Assembly (NCBI RefSeq): GCF_014596515.1 | Contig: NZ_MSJQ01000277.1 | Coordinates: 1 to 63,563, forward strand | Source: Streptomyces sp. CBMA156 | GTDB taxonomy: Bacteria > Actinomycetota > Actinomycetes > Streptomycetales > Streptomycetaceae | Length of the DNA stretch: 63,563 bases | Reading direction: 5' to 3' | Shown: in pieces, positions 8,828 through 16,566 of the stretch | Layout: every line of letters starts with the position of its first letter | Position numbering within the stretch: position 1 is the stretch's first letter | The notes under the pieces: generated by a model | Seen by the model: only the letters and a program-made list of their open reading frames with translations | Told to the model about the DNA's origin: nothing | Database searches by the model: none | Position numbers and translations under genes: made by a program

Positions 8828-9147
8828 TCGTCCCCTTGCCGATCTGTTGCGATGTGGTGATTCATCATTCCAGGGCCGTCCCGGTGGTGGGCGGTTTCCC
8901 GATGTCCGATGTTCTTCTCAGGGCTCCCGATGGCGGAGGAGGCTCGGGGGCGTTCCTGCAGTGCTCCACCGACCACTCCACGTACCACGATTGGGCTTTC
9001 TTCGCCGCCGTGGGTACCGGCGGACGCAGCGGGAGCCCCGGTCATGGGGCGATGGCGGGAACGACGGAGCCGCCCTCGGCGCCGTCGATGAGCATTAACG
9101 GCCGGACGGGAGCCAGCGGCCCAGCATCCCGAGGGCCCGGGCAAGAG
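8828..9147. other. Intergenic region upstream of the Gabija-like pair
   Basis: About 320 bases lie between the start of the OLD-family gene and the tpg terminator. The promoter of the leftward OLD-helicase pair should be here. The segment near 8850-8875 is locally less GC-rich, but I cannot pick -35/-10 boxes with confidence. No convincing coding frame is present on either strand. Confidence 0.3.
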
Positions 9148-9175
9148 GGAAGGCCACGCCAGAGCGGGGCCTTCC
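9148..9175 (-). terminator. Terminator of the tap-tpg operon
   Basis: GAAGGCC at 9149-9155 is inverted as GGCCTTC at 9168-9174, with a 12-base loop. It lies 46 bases beyond the tpg stop codon and is placed to end the leftward transcript. Confidence 0.6.
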
Positions 9176-9221
9176 TCATCCCAGCCTCATTCCAGCCTTG
9201 CGATGACACCGCTGTGGTGGG

Positions 9222-9770
9222 TCAGTTCAGGTCGAAGTCGTTGGGGTCGAAGTCGAAGTCGTCCCGGCCGAAGCCGCCGTAGCCGGCGCCGCCGTTGAAG
9301 TAGTCGGCGAGGGCCTGGCCGACGATTCCGCGCACCTCGTCCTCGTCCTCGGCGAGGGCCAGGGCTGCGGCCTGCTCGCCCGTCAGGTTCAGGTGGATGT
9401 CGCGGGCACGGACGGCGTCCGAGCCGCGGATCTCGAAGCTGACGGTGCGGCCGACCCGGGCGCCGATCCCGGAGACGGTGCCGCGCTGCGCGAGCTGCTT
9501 GGCCTTGCGCCCGCGGCCGCGCTCGGTGGTCTGAACGTCGACGGCCTCGCGCTGGAGCTGGTCGACGTTCTGCTGCTTGGTGGGGTGGCGGGTGCCGTCG
9601 ATCCAGCGCAGCACGGTGCGCGGGGCGACGCCGTAGGCGGCGGCCATGGCCTTGGTGTTCCCGCCGTACTTGCGGTCCCGCACCTGGCCGGCCCGCGTCG
9701 TGGACTGCACCGGTGCCTTCCGGGAGGGGAACATGGCCTCGCGTACCCGGCCGAACAACCCGCCCGCCAT
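9222..9770 (-). CDS. tpg: Terminal protein Tpg (telomere-capping protein)
   Basis: Tpg is the protein bound covalently to the 5' ends of Streptomyces linear replicons and primes end-patching synthesis. This protein has 182 residues, matching the usual size of about 185. It has a basic N-terminal half with a helix-turn-helix stretch (TKAMAAAYGVAPRTVLRWIDG near 39-59), like the HTH of known Tpg proteins. The C-terminus is acidic and ends in FDFDPNDFDLN. Its ATG overlaps the tap stop by one base (TGATG), so the two are translationally coupled in the canonical tap-tpg order. The sequence looks diverged from the archetypal S. coelicolor Tpg, in keeping with the non-archetypal hairpins at the window edge. 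Confidence 0.87.
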   Translation of the reverse strand: MAGGLFGRVREAMFPSRKAPVQSTTRAGQVRDRKYGGNTKAMAAAYGVAPRTVLRWIDGTRHPTKQQNVDQLQREAVDVQTTERGRGRKAKQLAQRGTVSGIGARVGRTVSFEIRGSDAVRARDIHLNLTGEQAAALALAEDEDEVRGIVGQALADYFNGGAGYGGFGRDDFDFDPNDFDLN

Positions 9771-12250
9771 CAGTTGCCGCCTTCCTCATCGTCGTTGCCA
9801 GTGCTGACGGCCCCGTCGGTGCCGGGCTGCTCCTGGTCGATCGGGGTGCCGTCGGTGGTGTAGTGGTGGACCAGCTTGGAGGGGTGCTCCCGGCGCTCCA
9901 TCGCCTCGACCACGGCCGTGAGCGAGATCGAGGACTCGTGCTTGTGGCTGCCCGGGGCGATGCCCAGGCGCAGCGCGCCGGGGACGGGGGTGCCGTCGTC
10001 CTTGACCGGGAGCAGCTCCAGCGGGGACGGGGCGTCGGCGGCGTACAGGTAGCTGTCGACGTTGACGGCGAAGGGGGCCCGGCCGGTGAGGAGCAGGGTT
10101 TTGCGCAGGCGGCGGTGGGCGGCGATGCGGGCGGCGGCGATGACCTGGAAGCGCAGCGCGGGGTCGTAAGACCAGGACGCGGCGGCCTTCTCCAGCCACA
10201 CCTGGTCGTCGAGGTGGCGGGCGCTGTCGGCCCACTTGCCGATCCCGCCCTTGTAGACGTTCTTGTAGGCGCCCGCGAGGACCAGGGCGTCCGCGCGGAC
10301 CGGGTCGGTGCCGACGTCCTTGTGGACGGCGTAGGCGGCCAGGAACTCCTCCGGGGCCTGGCCGTCGACCAGGCCGAGGTCGGCGTACGTCCGCTTGTAG
10401 CCGCCCCGGATCCGACCGGTCCACTCCTTGAGCAGCGGCGCGGTGTGAGCGGCCAGGTAGGCGGCGGTGACGGTGGACGGGTCGAAGCCGTAGGTGGTGG
10501 CCATGTAGGCGACCGTGGGGGTGGCGTACCAGCCCGGGCCGGTCGGCGCCTGGCCGTGGAACGTCGCCGGGTGCGGCAGCAGGGGATCGACCTCGATGCC
10601 GGTGAAGTCGCACCACCACAGGCCGGCGGTCTTGCCGCCGTCCCAGGCCGGGTTCTCCACGTACTTGTACGGGCCAACCGGCAGGCGCAGGGAGTCGGTG
10701 ACCGAGAGATAGCTGGCGCAGACGTCGACCGCGACCGCCCACGGACGCCGGGCCTCCTCATCGGTGAGGGGGCGGGCCCACCACTTGTAGTCCTCCTCCT
10801 CGCACACCGCCTCCCCCTTACTGCGGAGTTCGCGGGTGAGCGGGTGCCGGGCGCCGGCGGCCGGCGGCACGCACAGGTCACCCGAGGGCAGGGCGCCCTC
10901 GCGCGGGTGCGAGGACCACTCCCCCGTCACCTGGTCCTTGACCCACTCCACGCGCGGGCGCACCGCATCCAGGAGCAGCATCGCGGTGGAGGCGGTCGTG
11001 GCCCCCGGCGCGACGCCCAGGTCGGCGGTGAAGGCCCGGTAGCGGCGCGCCAGGGTGAGCCCGTCCTTGGTGCCGTCGGGGGCGGTGGCCAGCGGGGCGG
11101 CGAGGGCGCTGACGGCCTGCTGACGACCGTCGCCCTGGCCCAGCCACGGCGCCACCGTGACCCGCACCGAGGTCTTCGGGCCGCCAGCCGAACCGGCTCG
11201 GCGGAAGGCGTGGAAGCTCGGGCCGATCTGGTCGCTGATCTCCATGCCCACCGTGGCGGCGGCCTTGGCCAGCTTGGCCTGGAGCGCGGTCAGGGCCTTC
11301 TCGGTTGTCGGCAGGGCGGCGGGCAGGCCGAGCTGCTTGAGCGTACCGGCGGTCAGGCAGACCATGCCGTCGCCGCCGCGCCCGGCCGCGTGGGCGCGCT
11401 CGACCCGCAGCGGCAGCCCGGTGCCCAGCCACGCGAACCAGTCGCCCAGCTTCGGCCCGGCCGGGGCCGGGAAGCCCGGGATGTCCAGCGCCCAGGTGCC
11501 GTCCTCAGCGGCGTCCAGCGCGACCATCGGCCACCAGCGCGGGGCAGCAGCCGGACCGGTGGGACGCTGCGCCGCCGGGCGGGTAGCGGTGCGGGCCGGC
11601 GCCGGGCACGGCCTGGCCGACGGGGCCGGGGACGCGGTGGGCGCGGGCCGGACCGACACCGAGGCGACGGAAGCAGCAGCAGCTGCGGGCGCAGCCGGGG
11701 CGGCGACGGGCGCTGGGGCAGTCGGAGCCGGAGCCTGCAGGGCGGGCTGCTGGGTGACCACGGCGGCCTCGGGCGCCGGGGCGGCGGGGCGGCAGAACCC
11801 GCCCAGGTGCATCGGGCGGCCCTGGGCGCGGTACACGGAGGGCTGGCCGCACTGCACGCACGGCGCCGCCGGACCCATCACCAGCGAGCCGTCCGGGTTC
11901 TGATCGAGCACCGGGACCACCAGGCCGTCAGCGGCCTCCTGGACGGGCGCCGGAGCGGTGAACGCCTGCGGCACCGACGAGACCGGAGCGGCGGGCTGCT
12001 CGGGCGCGGGGAAACGCTCCGCCAGGCCCGCGAGCAGCCGCGCGTAGGCCGGGGCGATGTCCTGGCCCGGGACGGCGCTGCCGTCCTCCCAGCCCAACAC
12101 CTGGGCCAAGTCCACCCGCAGAGCTGCGGCGATCTGCGCGGGCGTCAGACCGGCCGCCAGGCGTAGCCGCACCCGCTCGGCCGGGACCGGCAGGCCGGTG
12201 TTCACGGCCGCCAGCAAGGCGTCGACGGAGTTGAACAGGTCATCCGACAT
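9770..12250 (-). CDS. tap: Telomere-associated protein Tap
   Basis: Tap binds telomeric 3' overhangs and recruits Tpg. This 826-residue protein begins SDDLFNSVDALLAAVNTG and has an XRE-like helix-turn-helix near 25-60 (RLRLAAGLTPAQIAAALRVD...GWEDG). A Pro/Ala-rich linker follows (roughly 95-220), with a short Cys pair (CVQCG) near 137. The conserved large domain fills the rest and ends with SKLVHHYTTDGTPIDQ. It is slightly longer than the S. coelicolor protein I recall (about 740 residues). AGGAG lies ten bases before ATG 12250. It sits between a 212-residue gene 14 bases upstream and tpg, which overlaps its stop by one base. Confidence 0.87.
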   Translation of the reverse strand: MSDDLFNSVDALLAAVNTGLPVPAERVRLRLAAGLTPAQIAAALRVDLAQVLGWEDGSAVPGQDIAPAYARLLAGLAERFPAPEQPAAPVSSVPQAFTAPAPVQEAADGLVVPVLDQNPDGSLVMGPAAPCVQCGQPSVYRAQGRPMHLGGFCRPAAPAPEAAVVTQQPALQAPAPTAPAPVAAPAAPAAAAASVASVSVRPAPTASPAPSARPCPAPARTATRPAAQRPTGPAAAPRWWPMVALDAAEDGTWALDIPGFPAPAGPKLGDWFAWLGTGLPLRVERAHAAGRGGDGMVCLTAGTLKQLGLPAALPTTEKALTALQAKLAKAAATVGMEISDQIGPSFHAFRRAGSAGGPKTSVRVTVAPWLGQGDGRQQAVSALAAPLATAPDGTKDGLTLARRYRAFTADLGVAPGATTASTAMLLLDAVRPRVEWVKDQVTGEWSSHPREGALPSGDLCVPPAAGARHPLTRELRSKGEAVCEEEDYKWWARPLTDEEARRPWAVAVDVCASYLSVTDSLRLPVGPYKYVENPAWDGGKTAGLWWCDFTGIEVDPLLPHPATFHGQAPTGPGWYATPTVAYMATTYGFDPSTVTAAYLAAHTAPLLKEWTGRIRGGYKRTYADLGLVDGQAPEEFLAAYAVHKDVGTDPVRADALVLAGAYKNVYKGGIGKWADSARHLDDQVWLEKAAASWSYDPALRFQVIAAARIAAHRRLRKTLLLTGRAPFAVNVDSYLYAADAPSPLELLPVKDDGTPVPGALRLGIAPGSHKHESSISLTAVVEAMERREHPSKLVHHYTTDGTPIDQEQPGTDGAVSTGNDDEEGGN

Positions 12251-12264
12251 CGGTGTGTCGCTCC

Positions 12265-12903
12265 TCAGCGTCCGTTGGGTCGGGTCGGGTCGATCCGCGG
12301 ATCGCCGAACAAAGCGTCGAAGACCCGCTCGGTGAGGCAGGCAATCAGGCCCTGCTCAGCGTGGCGCAGGGTGTAGCCGGCGGTGCGCCCGAGGTCTGCC
12401 ACCGCGATCGGGACCTGGGGCCGGTAGTAGAACTCGAGCTCCCGGCCGGCGAACTGGGTCGGTTCCACCACGCCCTGCGCGGGGTTGAACGGCAGGGCGA
12501 ACGAGGGCAAGCCAGCCACGTCCTCCTCGGCGGCCAGGTGCAGCACGCCGTCGTCGGTGGTGCGGAACGCAACGGCCAGGTCCACGCCGCCGGCGCGGCG
12601 GTCGCGCGGCAGCCCGTGACCCTCCAGCACCCGGCCCAGCTGTGAGGGCGCCATGCCGGCGGCCACGCCCAGTGCGCGGCGGTTGGAGTAGCTGCCGGTG
12701 GCGTCCGCGCGGGACATCGCCAACTCCTTGACCACGGTCAGGCGCTGGGTGACCCGGCTGATGCAGTCCACCAGAGCGGTCAGGTCATCGAAGGTAGAGG
12801 CCTGCGGCGGCTTCACTGGCTGCTCGTCACGCAGCGCCGCGAGCAGCGCCCGGGCGAGGTCGTCGTGCACCTCGACCCGCTCGCCGCCGATGCTGATCCT
12901 CAC
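12265..12903 (-). CDS. Hypothetical first gene of the tap-tpg operon
   Basis: A 212-residue soluble protein starts at GTG 12903 with a GGGGG ribosome binding site seven bases upstream. It begins MRISIGGERVEVHDDLARAL. The middle part contains a helix-turn-helix-like segment (RRALGVAAGMAPSQLGRVLE near 75-94), and the rest is mixed alpha/beta without transmembrane segments. Its stop is only 14 bases before tap, so it is almost certainly co-transcribed with tap and tpg. I do not recognise the family. Its place suggests a regulator or accessory factor for telomere replication, but that rests on position only. Confidence 0.7.
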   Translation of the reverse strand: MRISIGGERVEVHDDLARALLAALRDEQPVKPPQASTFDDLTALVDCISRVTQRLTVVKELAMSRADATGSYSNRRALGVAAGMAPSQLGRVLEGHGLPRDRRAGGVDLAVAFRTTDDGVLHLAAEEDVAGLPSFALPFNPAQGVVEPTQFAGRELEFYYRPQVPIAVADLGRTAGYTLRHAEQGLIACLTERVFDALFGDPRIDPTRPNGR

Positions 12904-12960
12904 GAAACAACCCCCAAACAGTACGACATAACCAAATACTACACACGTCTCTTTTGGGAT
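12904..12960 (-). promoter_or_regulatory. Probable promoter region of the tap-tpg operon
   Basis: A clearly AT-richer stretch immediately upstream of GTG 12903 contains, read leftward, TAGTAT and TTATGT elements that could serve as -10 sequences. It lies between the first gene of the operon and an upstream terminator, so it is the natural promoter site. The exact boxes are not certain. Confidence 0.45.
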
Positions 12961-12967
12961 GCCGAAA

Positions 12968-12998
12968 AAGGGGCGCGCGGCAACGCCGCGCGCCCCTT
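12968..12998 (-). terminator. Strong intrinsic terminator, leftward
   Basis: A 14-bp perfect stem (12968-12981 with 12985-12998) closes on an AAC loop. On the leftward strand the 3' arm is followed by a T run, so it would stop transcription entering from the right before the tap operon promoter. Confidence 0.8.
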
Positions 12999-13340
12999 GA
13001 AGTCCTCGTCGGTCTCTCGGCCGCTGCCCTGATTCAGACCGTCAACCGGCACGCCTCCGGTCACGTCGAGCCGATAAACGGCACCCGCTGACGGTACATG
13101 CCCCAGGGCCCGTTTCCGCTCTGACGGGTCCCCGCCCAGGCCACGGGTATGGTCCGCGCCACCGGGTCCGACCGGCACAGCATGCAGTCTCGGCCATGAC
13201 GAGAACAGTGACAGGTCGGAGGATCCGGTCAACAAGGGCAGCATCAGCCAGGTCTTCCTTCCGACTGCGTAGAGGACCTACCAGGCGGCACCTGACGTGC
13301 GGGATAGAACTGGCTGCGGAAGGCCGATTCCGGCAGCCCA
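12999..13340. other. Gap with no supported gene
   Basis: This stretch lies between a leftward terminator and an IstB remnant. Short frames exist on the minus strand (13042-13341 and 12939-13244), but the second runs through the terminator hairpin and neither has a convincing start. The terminator suggests that a leftward gene once ended here; what remains may be debris. Confidence 0.3.
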
Positions 13341-13649
13341 TGGACCAAGACCATCGCTCGTTACGGCCGTGTCGACCTCCTCTGCATTGATGAACTCGGC
13401 TATCTCGAACTGGACCGCCGCGGCGCCGAGATGCTGTTCCAGGTTCTGACCGAGAGGGAGGAAAAGAACAGTGTCGCGATCGCCTCGAACGAATCGTTCG
13501 GGGGCTGGACCAGGACCTTCACCGACCCGCGGCTCTGCGCGGCCATCGTCGACCGGCTCACCTTCAACGGCACCATCATCGAGACCGGCACCGAGTCCTA
13601 CCGCCTCGCCCAGACCAAGGCCAAGCAGCAGCAGGCGAAGATCCGCTGA
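13341..13649 (+). pseudogene. IstB-like transposition helper, C-terminal remnant
   Basis: The frame reads TKTIARYGRVDLLCIDELGY, then LDRRGAEMLFQVLTERE, SVAIASNESFGGW, TFTDPRLCAAIVDRLTFNG and IIETGTESYRL. This is the C-terminal part of the IS21-family helper ATPase IstB: the Walker B segment LLCIDELGY and the sensor region are present, while the N-terminal Walker A half is missing. No start codon fits the truncated end at about 13341. It is about 100 residues against the usual 250. No istA is present nearby. It marks a decayed IS21-like insertion and is followed by IS-end-like repeats at 14.1 kb. Confidence 0.85.
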
Positions 13650-13661
13650 TCCAGCAGAGGG

Positions 13662-13997
13662 CTACATCCTGCCGCCGCGGGCCTGACGGTCCAGGAACTC
13701 GATCAGCCGTGTCTCGGAACGCTCAAGCCGTTCCCGTTGCTCACGGGGAAGCGAGGCCAGGACGTCAACAAGGACTTGCTTCCGGGGAACGTGCACCATG
13801 TTGCCGGAGTAGATCCGGCAGCCGGAACACCACGAGAGCCCGATACACCGCTCGAACATGGAGGACTCGGGCGGATGGAAACGGAACTGGTACGAGCGGA
13901 CAGACGTTCCGCACGCGGCACAGATCCGTCGGTCCCCATCGGAGGCCGTGTCCCAGGTCCCGACCTTGAGCCAGTGCTGCCGCTTGGCCGGTGCTCT
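13662..13997 (-). pseudogene. Small zinc-ribbon protein, start codon lost
   Basis: The minus-strand frame is open from a stop at 13998-14000 to its end at 13662. It encodes a zinc-ribbon-like protein: WDTASDGDRRICAACGTS near the start, then CIGLSWCSGC and a C-terminal helix REQRERLERSETRLIEFL. Four cysteines are arranged as two C-x2-C pairs. The only ATG (13859) lies after the first C-x2-C pair, so starting there (65 residues) would cut the ribbon. No ATG, GTG or TTG occurs between 13860 and 13997. A frame beginning at ATG 14028 in another phase suggests a frameshift near 13990. The function is unknown. Confidence 0.5.
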
Positions 13998-14056
13998 TCA
14001 AGTCGTCATGCCGAGCATTCTCTCCCACGGCAAGCCACCTGGCGCCCCGTCACAGT

Positions 14057-14172
14057 GAACCGGAGCCGTTCCAAGCCGGAAGCCGGGGCCACTTCAAGCC
14101 GGAACCATCGCTCCGCGATCCACGCAGTGGGGCCAACTCGAACCGGAAAGGTGGGGCCACTTCAGCCGTTAA
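14057..14172. repeat. IS-end-like direct repeats
   Basis: Degenerate copies of GGTGGGGCCACTTCAAGCCG occur at about 14057-14081, 14083-14104, 14125-14149 and 14150-14172. Several subterminal copies of one motif are typical of IS21-family ends, where IstA binds. Together with the IstB remnant at 13341-13649 they point to a deleted IS21-like element. The second terminal end is not visible. Confidence 0.55.
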
Positions 14173-14295
14173 CGCCACCTGCGCTCGATCAGTTGGTCGC
14201 CGACCCCGGCTCGTTGCCCGTTCCTCCCCGCGCTCTCCCCCCGGGCGCGGTCACGCGTGCACTGGACTGTCAGCTCCATCCGACACGATCGCGGG

Positions 14296-14891
14296 ATGTC
14301 TGCCGCGACGACAGAAGATGGCACAATCCAGGGACGGAACTTCCACACACTGGCGGGCGGCGGTGCTGTGCTCTACATCGCCGAGTGCGTCGAACTGGAC
14401 GCACTCAAGGTGGGCATCACCAGCCAGGCAAGCCGCACCAGCCGCGTTCGGGTGCACGCACGGCACGGCTGGCGCACAACAGCCGAGATTCCCTTCGACC
14501 ACAGCCGGCATGCCCTCATCGCGGAGCAGGCCGTCCTGGCCTTCCTGCGGGCCTGCGGGGCGCGCGAGACTCTTCGCCGGGAACAACTGCCTCAAGGCGG
14601 CTACACCGAGACCATCGCGTCGCCCGACAGGCCGGTCTCAGTACCAGCGGCTTGCTCGAAGTGGCCCGTGCCGCCGCGGGAATCGTGGAAGCCACCGAGC
14701 AGCCGTCCTACCTGCTCCTGACAGCTCTCGCCCGGATTCATCAGGGCCTCAGCGGGATCCTCGAAGACATCCAGGCCCTGCGTCGGGCCGGCCACCAAAA
14801 GGACTTGGACAGGTTCGCTGCCGTGGCAAGGCCCGCGTTCGACAGGCTCCTCGAACGCCTTGAAGACATAAGAGCCAACCTGTCGAACTGA
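14296..14891 (+). pseudogene. GIY-YIG-like protein, frameshifted
   Basis: The first part, from ATG 14296, reads AVLYIAECVELDALKVGIT, HARHGWRTTAEIPF, LIAEQAVLAFLRACG and PQGGYTETI. This matches the C-terminal domain of the protein at 15078-16193 (YLYLLVHE...GKIGI...AEQLVLDRW...PQRGWTETV) and resembles GIY-YIG nucleases. After TETIASPDR the frame loses character, while another phase becomes strongly protein-like to its stop at 14891 (LLEVARAAAGIVEATEQPSY...LLERLEDIRANLSN). A single frameshift near 14625-14650 would join the two parts. It could be a real mutation, programmed slippage or a sequencing error. The joined protein would have about 197 residues. Confidence 0.55.
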
Positions 14892-15077
14892 CAGGCCGTC
14901 ACTCGCACGCCCCAGCCTTCGGATCGGTCGCGCTCGGCGGCGGGCATGGACCCGGTAGCCATGGCAACCGCCTTGTCCCAATGGGTGGGGATGAGGTGGC
15001 CAGTCGGTGCCGAGCGGTGGCAGGCCTGACGTCTTCAGTTCAGCTCTGGGTGGCGTAGCGGCGGCGGATGGGGCTTC

Positions 15078-16193
15078 TCAGGTCAACTGCCCGGACGCCA
15101 CTGCGACAGCCCAGACGAAGTCCTGGCGCAGGCGCTCCTCATCCCGATCGATCAGGGCGACCGTCTCGGTCCAACCGCGTTGAGGCATATCCGACTTCGC
15201 CACGCCGTACGCCAAGTCCAATCGGGCCCACCGGTCGAGGACTAGCTGCTCTGCGCCGAGCGCGAGCGCGCCCGGGAGAAGTTGCTGGTGTACGAGCGTC
15301 CAGCTCTTCCGCTCGTGCGCACGGATCCGCTCACCGTTCTCGTTGCAGATCCCGATCTTCCCTGCGCCGAACTCCTCGTGGACCAGGAGGTAGAGGTAGC
15401 CCGGCTGGTCCGGCTTGAATCCGAATCTTGCGCAGTGCTGGCAGGGAGCCCGCCTGCGTTGGATGACCTTGTCCAGTGTGGGTTCGACTCGTTTCCCGCA
15501 TGCCTCGTGCTCAGCTGGCCAGGGCGCTGTGACACTCCCGGGAAACGGCTCCAGCGGCCGCAGCCCGGCGTCCTCCATGATCGAGACCGCGGTCTCGGGA
15601 TCAGTTGCCCGCTGTGCGCAGTAGCGGCACTTGGACTTCGTCTTCCGGGCGTTGGAGAGAGTCGGGTCGACAGTCTTCTTGCAGTTCAGGCAGCGGCTGC
15701 GCCACTTGGAGTTCAACCCGGGGTAAGCGACCAGGGGTTCGAGCCCGAGTGCGAGCATCTCGGCTCGTGCTTCTTCATCCGGTATGCGCATGGTGCCGGA
15801 GCAATAGAGGCAGGCCCCGTTGCCGGCGTAGGCCACACTCGAGTACCAGACGTCGATCTCCCTGCCGCACGCCTGGCAGCGGCAGCGCCAGACTGCATGG
15901 GTCCCGGGGAAGGGCTCCAGCGGTTCGGCGCCGACAGCGCGGACGACCCCTTCCGCCACTTCGGAGCTGACGCGGCGCTTCTCGGCTGCCGCTTGGGAAC
16001 TCTTGCGCTGCCCGCAGTGGAAGCACGCCCCCTGCCCATTGGTGACCACGCTGGTGTAGGACGACCTCGTCTCCTGCTGGCACGTCTGGCAGATCCCCGC
16101 CCAGGGCTTGTCTGCCCCCGGATAGGGCACCTGCGGATCAGTGCCGCGCTCCCGCATCGCCTGTGCCCGGGCTATCGGGTCGATCCGGGCCAC
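15078..16193 (-). CDS. Four zinc-ribbon repeats fused to a GIY-YIG-like domain
   Basis: Residues 1-260 contain four repeats of about 60 residues. Each has a PLxPFPG-like lead (VPYPG, LEPFPG, LVAYPG, LEPFPG), a W, a C-x2-C pair (CQTCQQ, CQACGR, CLNCKK; EACGK in repeat four) and a second C-x2-C pair (CFHCGQ, CLYCSG, CRYCAQ, CQHCAR). The C-terminal 110 residues (PGYLYLLVHEEFGAGKIGI...PQRGWTETVAL) look like a GIY-YIG-type nuclease core. The frame opens at TTG 16208, but GGGGGAT just before GTG 16193 makes that start better. A DNA-binding nuclease is the natural guess. It is a fuller relative of the frameshifted gene at 14296. Confidence 0.6.
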   Translation of the reverse strand: MARIDPIARAQAMRERGTDPQVPYPGADKPWAGICQTCQQETRSSYTSVVTNGQGACFHCGQRKSSQAAAEKRRVSSEVAEGVVRAVGAEPLEPFPGTHAVWRCRCQACGREIDVWYSSVAYAGNGACLYCSGTMRIPDEEARAEMLALGLEPLVAYPGLNSKWRSRCLNCKKTVDPTLSNARKTKSKCRYCAQRATDPETAVSIMEDAGLRPLEPFPGSVTAPWPAEHEACGKRVEPTLDKVIQRRRAPCQHCARFGFKPDQPGYLYLLVHEEFGAGKIGICNENGERIRAHERKSWTLVHQQLLPGALALGAEQLVLDRWARLDLAYGVAKSDMPQRGWTETVALIDRDEERLRQDFVWAVAVASGQLT

Positions 16194-16204
16194 GTCATCC
16201 CCCG

Positions 16205-16560
16205 TCAAGCACAGGCAAGCACCCCCACGCGGAGCTGACCCGACCGTACAACCGCTATGCCTGGGGACTTTGATGACGCCTCGTCACCATTTGCCCCGGG
16301 CACGGCCGCCGCCTCGGCGTCGGCCGACGCCGTCAGCGACGTCCGCGGGCCGTCCTCGGCCTGCTCCAGGGCATACGACCAGCCGCCCGTGCTGTCCCAC
16401 TCCACGACGAGCTGGAGCGGGAAGACCGGGCCCCGCCGGCGGTCCGGGCTCCAGACCAGCTGCACGCCGAGCAGCACGGCGCCGTCCCGGTCGTCCTCCC
16501 AGGGCCTCCACCGGACCGGGCCGCGGCCGAGCTCTTCGAGGCCGGTGACGACCTGAATGC
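16205..16560 (-). CDS. Hypothetical protein or 5'-truncated remnant
   Basis: A protein-like minus-strand frame reads VVTGLEELGRGPVRWRPW, AVLLGVQLVWSPDRR and LQLVVEWDSTGGWSYAL, then a low-complexity acidic tail. It begins six bases beyond the MFS stop codon, but the only possible start there is an ATT at 16560, which would be exceptional; otherwise the gene has lost its 5' end. I recognise no family. The opposite-strand frame over the same bases is Ser/Thr/Arg-rich and looks like a shadow. Confidence 0.35.
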
Positions 16561-16566
16561 TTGTTC

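Noticed and set aside
12939..13244. 101-codon minus-strand frame
   Set aside because: It runs through the strong terminator hairpin and past the likely tap operon promoter.
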